Source: Crambe crambe
Lineage: Eukaryota; Porifera; Demospongiae; Poecilosclerida; Crambeidae
DNA length: 64,000 bases
Direction of reading: 5' to 3'
Assembly: GCA_963924555.1 (NCBI GenBank)
Contig: OZ004595.1
Span: 1,488,001 to 1,552,000, forward strand
Within the stretch, counting starts at the first letter, position 1; every line of letters begins with the position of its first letter. The translations under genes were made by a program, and so were the position numbers. The notes beneath the pieces were generated by a model. It saw only the letters and a list, made by a program, of their open reading frames with translations. It searched no databases and had not been told where the DNA came from. Positions 56,901 to 64,000 of the stretch are shown one piece after another.

Positions 56901-59068
56901 GTAGGGTTTTGTTCGGCTTCACTGTGTTTGTATTCTGTTCTATAATGGTATTGTATCCATAAAAAAAATACCCTGGATTTCTTTTGTGGTTGTTTGGTTT
57001 GCTGTTGATGCTAAAAGTGGTGGTGTGACTGTAAGAGGTGACAAAGTGGCTGGAGATCGAGAGGAAGTGGCTGGAGATCGAGAGGAAGTGGCTGAGGTTG
57101 GAGAACTGACAGAAGACGATGTGGCCACAATTTGTGAAGTGAATGGGTCTGTAGATGTGGTCGCCATAATCATGCCCACATCTGTGGAGGGGGCAACTCC
57201 TGCATGTACAATAAATCAAGGAAACAGAGTTCAATGTGTAGGATACTCAAAGATTATGAAACTAGTCTGTCTGCACACATTGCTACTCTATTTCTCCTTC
57301 ACTCCAGTGTTTATCACGCTTAACAATATCAACAGGTGTGAACTTTGCATTTATCGCATGCACCTGAATATGTCGGAAGTAGCATTACAGTATTGTAATC
57401 ATGCTTTCATCACAGCTGAACCCACTACCTGACATCTTACGATATCAAAATGTGTGTGATTCCTAGTGACTCTAATGATAGCAATAACTACACATTTCCT
57501 CAAGATTTCCTTCTTGTTGTTATTATCATCTTCACCTGCAGATTATCATAAAGCTTTGAGCGATCATCATCGTTAGAGTGACTTCTAAAATTCATAAAGC
57601 ACACTGTCACATTGGGACGCATTAAGGTAGAGAGCTATTTCCATTCTGCATGTCCTCAGGGTCCTTATGTATAATTAATATATCCTTCCACCTTCCCTTT
57701 TACTACTTTATTAAAAAAACTCCCTCTACATTAATAACTATTTGCTGGTACAATGTGTTTGCATTATGTGCTGGATTCTGGCCTTTATAAGGCTCCAATG
57801 TTAGGTGAGTAGGATTGTACATCATTACCTGCTGTTCTGGTGCATGTAACGGAGTTGAACTGTTTCTTCCCATCAAATTCCACCTCTACACAACCAGAGT
57901 AGCAACATTCATGACCACCTGGTGAACGCACTTCATAATGTCCACTTGACTGGACTGGACCAAACAGAGTGTTCGCAAAAGTCATTTTCTGTGTATAATC
58001 ATTAATGCATGAAATATAACTAGCACAATGTGGGGATAAGTATCAGATTAACGAACAACTCGTCAATTATACTATCATAAATTTTCAAAGAAGTTAATCA
58101 CTACATAATCAATCCTTTCCTGGAATGATGATAGTTCAGGACACAAATTGGATTTACAGCATATCCTATGTATAACTTCTGGACACCACAAGTATCAGCG
58201 GAACTTCCGGACACACTTGGGTCCCAGCCTTTCTTATAATTATATAAAAGATTGACCCGTCCTTAATCGGAGGTTCCAGTGGGGTGATCTCTATTGAATA
58301 CTCCCATTGATAATAACATATGTATTACACTGTGGCTAGAGTATCGGCAATAAAATACAGTAGCAGCCATCCATAATTATGTGAAATATGTATATCCTGC
58401 CATGCTAGCTAGCCACTCCGTATAATATATTAGCTATCATTATCTATATTTTTCAGCTCAGTCATCCTTACTTGTGCTCCATCACAGGAGTACTGAAGCA
58501 GTATCCATTCTACACTCAGATCATTTCCAGAACTCCAGTAAATCTGTACAGGGTCACTGCTACAATTCACAGTCAGTTGGATGTTTGGATCTGTGTCTAT
58601 TTTGATATGATACATCAATAATTTTAGTAACATTCTGCAGTAGCTGTGGTTATTAGCCACATAAAGTCTCCTGCAGCACCAAATAAATTCAGCTTGCAAT
58701 GTGTAACTATAGCTACCAGGTTGAGGTGGCTATGTAGCTAGCAACTAGCTGGTTAGAAATCAGCTGATACAATCACTTAGAAGGGGAGGAGCCATAATAA
58801 TTATACCATCTTGCACCCTCCCCTATCCTACCGGTATGCCTTCACCAAACAAGCTACCCTGCTCTTTGTGCAGCTCTGGCTATGTATCTTGCTATCTTTA
58901 AGGTTCACAGTATGTCTGGATATTGGGGAATGATAGTTATATTACTGTGGGGTTGGCTCTAGCTAGACTAGACTTACTTGCATCGTAACACATCAGAGAA
59001 CTCAATTGCAGTTTCTGAGTGAACCAGAGCAGGGGGAGTAGGATCCATCGAGCATTAGAAGATAACAT
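53911..59068 (-). CDS. Single-pass receptor 2 with ITIM-like and DSGxxS motifs
   Basis: Seven exons (58978-59068, 58472-58590, 57829-57988, 56972-57199, 55254-55365, 54965-55010, 53911-54720) give 521 residues. Signal peptide (MLSSNARWILLPLLWF), then the same two-exon ectodomain as receptor 1 (LTVNCS, W.L.QYSC, then GHECCYSGC and SVTC), a Ser/Thr-rich stalk with the repeat SSRSPAT, a membrane helix (about 202-224), a basic juxtamembrane segment and a tail of about 290 residues. The tail has SVYTIL, which fits the ITIM consensus (S/I/V/L)xYxx(I/V/L), a Cys-rich middle and EDSGFNSTDG near the end, which fits the DSGxxS phosphodegron. It lies 83 bp downstream of the receptor 1 start and is its tandem paralogue. 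The role is probably signalling; the ligand is unknown. Confidence 0.8.
55366..56971. other. Receptor 2 intron with compound microsatellite and dispersed repeat
   Basis: 55396-55493 is a compound TTA, TGA, TTG repeat. 56690-56860 carries two units of the dispersed GAGGTT(T)CCACTC repeat also seen at 62080-62370. No exon recognised. Confidence 0.6.
57200..58977. other. Receptor 2 introns 3, 2 and 1
   Basis: Apart from exons 57829-57988 and 58472-58590, nothing coding is seen. 58200-58300 carries part of the dispersed GGACACACTTGGG repeat. Confidence 0.5.
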
Positions 59069-59435
59069 AGCTACGTACAAAACTGCTAGCTGGACGTGGT
59101 CTAGTATAGTGCATGCAGCCCGCCGGATAGCAAGCTATATAAGTGTTTTGTGGTGGAGGCAGTTTAACTACTTATAAGTCAAGTGGGGAAGTTTTTCCTT
59201 TTATACACGCTTGGATCACCGGCTGACTCAACAATTCATTATGTTACAACTCTTTCACTATCACTGAATGTCAATATTAAACAGTATACAATAACTGAGT
59301 GATGGATTGTTGTGATGGATTATGGTGACATGGTCTAATATTGAAGTGTAAATTGACAAGTGATTTGGCAAGTAAGATAATTCCCCCCGAAGGTGAGTCT
59401 GGGGAAAGATCTGTTTCTTCTTATAACAGGTCGAC
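59069..59435. other. Spacer between receptor 2 and RNA ligase
   Basis: No gene. It should contain the receptor 2 promoter and the ligase 3' end, both on the minus strand. No clear TATA box. Confidence 0.5.
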
Positions 59436-60842
59436 TTATTTTTGATGGAGCTTAGCAGATCTCCATGTTCTTTTCCATGATTCCTCTGTTTGCACATGCC
59501 CAGCACGGACATATTTAGCCACAAATCGGTCAAACGATTGAAGAGGGAAGCCTTCAACTGTGCGCACTACAAATCCTTCCGGAAAACATGATCCTGCATT
59601 ATGTGAAGAGTAACAATAACTGCAGTTTCACTCATGCAATCATGACTGTGGAACTCCTCTTGTGGACCCCCTGAAAAGTTTAGCCTATCCCTGTGCAATA
59701 ATGTAGATAATATCAAATAAAGACACCAGAAGATTCCCAAATAGTGTCTATATAGAGTTTTCCCATGGTAGTGTTAAAATAAAACAAGTAGGATGGTCGT
59801 CAATAATAAGGAATAAATTAAGGAGTACAGAAACCTGATTGCATCAGAAATACCATGCAATAATGTAAACCATTGGACATTACATTATAGCCATCCCCCA
59901 AATCTTATGACAACCAATTATGGAAGAGTGTGAACAAGAGGGAACCATCTAAAAGTCTCAAACAAGAAAGTGAGATTATATTCAAATGATCTGCTAATTT
60001 CTGTTTTATCAACCAACCACATTGAGACTTCTGTCCCATTCCAGTTCCAATTTCACTTTCTATCTGGTCCATACTATTAAACTGAAAAAAGAAAGAAAAG
60101 AATCACCCACTGGCTACATTATTGGATGCAAACTCACTATCTTCTTAGTCAATACAGGTACCGTGGGAACAGATATCTCATTAACCAATTCGATCACATG
60201 ATCCCAGGGCAACCAATGAGATCCATCTTCCAGGGCAGCAAATATATACAAGAAGGAATCAAGTTGGTCATATTCAATGGAGTGAATTCCAAACATATTT
60301 TCTCCAAATAACTGAATGTTGAGTGGTAGAATGTAAGAGAACTCAGCTGCAAGTTGTTTTATTGGTCCAAAAGATGGGTGGGACGCCTCTGAAGATGTGG
60401 TGCGGGCGTACACCTGAATCAGAGGATAACAGATCATCACTTATTGTTGATGACTTGACTTATATGAGTTTACTAGCTCACCAGTCATCAAACAGTCAAA
60501 CCACTGGAATATCCCAATTAGATTAAGGATTGGTAATGGAACAGAATGTGTATGGTAGTGGGTCTTGAGGATTATGGAAGTAATAAATGTCATATCTAAA
60601 CTCACTTTTCCTCTGTATATTGAGCAATTTCCTCCATCCAATTTTTCAGTCAAGACTGCTTCACTCTTCAAGAAATGAAGTTCGCTGGACTGAGATCCAC
60701 TCAATACCACATCATCATTCTGAATACCTGGAAAATAGAGCAAGAATTTAATATGAAATAATGTATATATGTACTGCTACTCCTGACCAGGGCTAAAGGG
60801 AAGGTGGGGGGTCTTGGGATACTTCAATAAACATTCAGCCAT
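59436..60842 (-). CDS. Minimal RNA ligase (nucleotidyltransferase domain only)
   Basis: Five exons (60788-60842, 60606-60727, 60138-60413, 60018-60081, 59436-59593) give 224 residues. The N-terminus KYPKTPHLPFSPG and the following motifs fit the DRB0094-type RNA ligase family: motif I TEKLDGGN (catalytic Lys in KLDG), ARTTSSEASHPSFG, LFGENMFGIHSI, WLPWD, PTVPVL, motif IV EGFVVR and motif V VAKYVR, then GHVQTEESWK. Enzymes of this family adenylate themselves and seal nicked or broken RNA. There is no added repair or binding domain. It is head to head with RFX copy 2 (start codons 291 bp apart). Confidence 0.88.
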
Positions 60843-61133
60843 TTTTGGTAAAGATCGTCATACAAGCTTAACAGGAAGTGACATGCGCATTGCATACATT
60901 CTTCTGCATCATGTCCTGGTTTCCCGGACCACCGTATCCGGGACAACTACTGAGTTATTTCCAATCCCTAGAGCTAAATAGCTATAAAGAGCCTTGTGAT
61001 AATCCAACTTCGTCTCTCCAAGGACCCGTAGCTACAGCATCGAACTGATCCCCCACTCAGAAGTTTCGATCGCGGTCTTTCATTCGTGTTACGAAGTAAA
61101 AGTTGATAGTCTTTGTGTTCATGCCAAGACGTG
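60843..61133. promoter_or_regulatory. Shared promoter region of the RNA ligase and RFX copy 2
   Basis: 291 bp between divergent start codons. It contains a near-palindromic tcccggaccaccgtatccgg segment (60921-60942) and a run near 61020 with no TATA box. Co-regulation is inferred from the layout only. Confidence 0.45.
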
Positions 61134-63990
61134 ATGGATTGCTACCCGGGGCAACCGACCCTCCAGCAGTCTGTGGAAGAGATGAGAGATGGGAGTTATG
61201 AAGTACATCATGAAACAGGTGATCCTTGGCGATCTAAAGTGATGGTAGCTAACAATAATTTATAAAGCTGGTTCTAGATTGAAGCTAGCTAGTGGCTGAG
61301 AGCATAACTGTATGGACTGAGGTACTAATTGACAGTAAGGATGATAAAACTATTTATTCTCATTCCTCTGTGCTTTTTCTGTGTCCCTGGCAGCATGCAA
61401 CTCGTATTACTCCAGTTGTTTTATGATAACACTTTTTCTCTTATAATTATCACTTTGGGTGTGACAGGTCTGTCATAACAGAGTGACTCTTTTCCCTCTA
61501 GCTAAGAGCAATCAATTCTTCAGCTTTTTATTTTAAAATTGTACATAGATATAAAAATAGGACGCTGCTATTAAAGCTCAGATATGATCAGCCAGTCATG
61601 ACCATGGTAACCATGAATACTGTAAATGTTGTGAGGCATATGATCACCATGGAGACTCCTTAGTTACTGTTGTTTTTTCTATCAATGCAATGCATGCAAG
61701 GTACAGGAAACTCTTTTGAGTCCTCCGAACTATACACTATGAGATCGAGACAACTATGGGCTGGCCACTGATTATACTGTTAGGCATAGCAGTTTTGAAA
61801 GCCGTGGCTGTGTTCAATACTCCACCTTTTTTTTTTCTTAAGGGGGTTGTCGAGTCAACCATTGCATGATTGAATGAAAAGTACCCTTTTAGGTGATTAT
61901 AATTATTATGCTCTGCTCTGTACCTCATTAACTCCAGTTATTTTAATGTATCTGATTCTTAGATAAGGGTGCAGCGGCTGGTTTTGATGTGGACATAGTC
62001 GCTCTCAAGCCCCACTCCACTCAAGCTATTGTGTCATGGCAAGTGTATAAATTATAATAGAACCAGTGGATACTTTGAGACCAGCTATTTAGAGAAGAGG
62101 TTTCCCCTTTTCAAGGTCAATTTATATTGGCAGTATGATTTGGTTCCTTGAAAAATGTTTTGTATTGCGTCCTGAATATAAAGAGTTTGCTAAAGGAGGT
62201 TCCACTGGGTGAGATATCATTAAAGTGGAACTTCTCAGTGTGGATGCTTTTAGGACCAGAAAAAAGGTGGCCTGAGTAGACCTCATTTCAGGGGTTACGT
62301 TATCCCAGTGATCAAAGAAATTCCTGATTGTAAAGGTATTTGCAACTTGGACGAGTCCACATATTATATAGGTTCCACTGTATTTCTGTTACATAATTAT
62401 GACATATCATGCATATCACACATTGTGTAGGTTGGAGAAGACATATCATTATGAGGAAGGCATATGTTTACCTCGTAGCACCATCTATGAGCATTATATG
62501 GACTTCTGTAGTCGTCACCAACTACAGCCGGTCAATGCTGCTAGCTTTGGAAAGGTGAGCACAGAGTGTCTCCCTTTACCTTATATGGATATCGTTATGT
62601 ACACTACCTAGCTGTACAAATAACATCTCCGGAGACGCCTAGTTAGAGAGGGTGGCCTCATTTCAGGGGTAGATTTGTGTATATTGGAAAAGCAATCACT
62701 TGTGGTATTCTGTAGATAATTCGTCAGCAGTTTCCATCATTGACAACACGGAGACTAGGAACTCGTGGTCAGTCCAAGTAAGTTGTACATAATAATGCAA
62801 TGATGGGTTATGGTATATTGTGTGCTGTGGGGTCATAGTATACTGTGCATTCGGGTCATTGTATACTGTGCTGTGGGGTCATAGTATACTGTGCATTTGG
62901 ATCATAGTATACTGTGCATTTGGGTCATTGTATACTGTGCTGTGGACTGTACAGTGGGGTTGTAGTACATTGTACTGCTGCGATAAGTTATAGCATTGGA
63001 GTCATAATATATTACTATGCAGTGTTAAACATTCTTGTGCATCCAGGTATCACTACTACTCAAGCCCAGCTCCAGGTACTATACTGAAGATTACGTCCAA
63101 AAGCAACAGCACCAAGGGTGAGCCCCTGTTAATTCTAGTTATATTGGATTCATAATTGTATTGATTGATACAGGGTCACCACTAAGAAAGAACCAGAGGG
63201 GAAAAAGGTAGATATTGATTGTCTCATTATAGTGACTCTTCAATGCTCTTATGGGGTGGGAATTTATTCAGTCTATTCAAAGACTGGTTAGAATAGAGTT
63301 TCCACTTCGTATTAAAGCATCTATTTCCCACTGTTTTATGGTTTAAGGTACATGCCTACTACGTCACGAAGGAGAAACCACCAAGTGCTGTCCTACCAAA
63401 GTTCCCAGATGTGAAGAACCTGAACTTGACAGCTGCTGATTCCCTGCCCAGAGAGAAGCTGCACACTTTTATGGTGATGTACAGGACCCACTGTCAACGC
63501 ATCTTAGACAGCATTGTCAGAGCTAACTTTGATGAGGTGAGCTAGTTAGGCCTGTGGGGCCCATAATTATTTCAGTGGAACCTCAAATATTTCAGTGGAA
63601 CCTCAAAAATAATATGGACACACTTGGGACTCGGCCTTTTATCCTTGAGGTTATTTTGTATAGAGTGTATATACAAAGGTACTTTAAAATTGTCCTTTAA
63701 TTGTTGAGAGTTTGTCTTTCAGAATGTCCTTTATCGAAGGATATATATAATTATTCGAAATCATTATGAAATTGGTCGACTAATCCCCAGTTTTATTTCT
63801 TCTCTGTCTCATCTCTTTTTGTTTAGGTGGAGAACTTTCTGCTGCATTTCTGGCAAGGGATGCCTCCTCATCTAGTTTCAGTTTTGGAGACCGAGCTGGT
63901 GGTGGATTTAGTGGCAGTGTGTGACATGACCCTGTACAAGGCCATATCCAGTGTATTTGTCACTACTCCACTTCAAAACATCCCAGAAAA
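61134..63990 (+). CDS. RFX: RFX family transcription factor copy 2 (3' end beyond window; possible frameshift)
   Basis: Exons 61134-61218, 61963-62038, 62431-62554, 62716-62777, 63047-63117 (or 63070-63117), 63174-63207, 63348-63536 and 63827-63990 follow the RFX fold and continue past the window. DNA-binding domain: [44 protein letters not shown]. Exon 2 ends in a GC donor (tcatg/gcaagt) where copy 1 has GT. After SKYHYY the frame must shift to continue into [19 protein letters not shown] and all later exons. An alternative acceptor AG at 63068-63069 would restore frame but remove the conserved YHYYG. Downstream, [19 protein letters not shown] and HFWQGMPP match copy 1 strongly. Confidence 0.75.
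62080..62370. repeat. Dispersed GTGGAACC-type repeat
   Basis: This intronic segment resembles 56690-56860, with related pieces at 3838-3920, 54791-54860, 58200-58300 and 63570-63740 (shared phrases such as ggacacacttgggac and agtggaacct). It looks like an interspersed repeat family without a visible open frame. Confidence 0.5.
62811..62950. repeat. Minisatellite of about 20-25 bp units
   Basis: Irregular units built on gtatactgtgcatttgggtcat and gtatactgtgctgtggggtcat, at least six copies, in an intron of RFX copy 2. Confidence 0.8.
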
Positions 63991-64000
63991 GTAAGAATAA

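Noticed and set aside
56986-57432. Plus-strand 148-residue open frame
   Set aside because: It is the reverse of the Ser/Thr-rich stalk exon of receptor 2, which joins in phase to its neighbours on the minus strand.

Overview
This is animal genomic DNA: genes are split by short GT-AG introns, mostly phase 1, and EGF, sushi, Ig, CARD and death domains sit beside RFX, TTLL, PIPOX and MYG1 genes. Very small gaps between genes (46-370 bp), low GC, abundant dinucleotide repeats and death-fold gene clusters suggest an early-branching metazoan, most likely a demosponge such as Amphimedon. The species is an inference. I rebuilt exon chains by hand. Every complete chain below keeps one open frame through all its splice junctions, which is the main support for the models.

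Region 1 (1-13731): the last 51 bp of an upstream tandem paralogue, then a complete 20-exon gene for a 2554-residue secreted mosaic protein (EMI, EGF, sushi, coiled coil, Cys-rich block, two Ig, GCC-type repeat). Region 2 (13963-30708): three same-strand genes (B, C, D) encoding CARD-like domain, transmembrane helix, death domain. Two convergently placed tandem peroxisomal sarcosine oxidase (PIPOX) genes lie between B and C on the minus strand. Gene B contains a duplicated death-domain exon and at least two transposable elements. Region 3 (30868-49017, minus strand): MYG1, an 18-exon RFX transcription factor and a membrane-anchored tubulin-tyrosine-ligase-like (TTLL) enzyme whose stop codon is 77 bp from the RFX start. 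Region 4 (49193-59068, minus strand): two paralogous small single-pass receptors with Ser/Thr-rich stalks and tails carrying DSGxxS and ITIM-like motifs. Region 5 (59436-64000): a minimal 224-residue RNA ligase, head to head with a second, incomplete RFX gene whose DNA-binding domain appears frameshifted.

The strongest candidate for an undescribed system is the B-C-D cluster. Death-fold domains lie on both sides of one membrane helix, the C-terminal domains of C and D share cysteines, and gene B has two death-domain exons that the reading frame makes mutually exclusive, one leading to a soluble product and one to the membrane-bound product. No database search or transcript was available, so family names rest on recognised motifs only.
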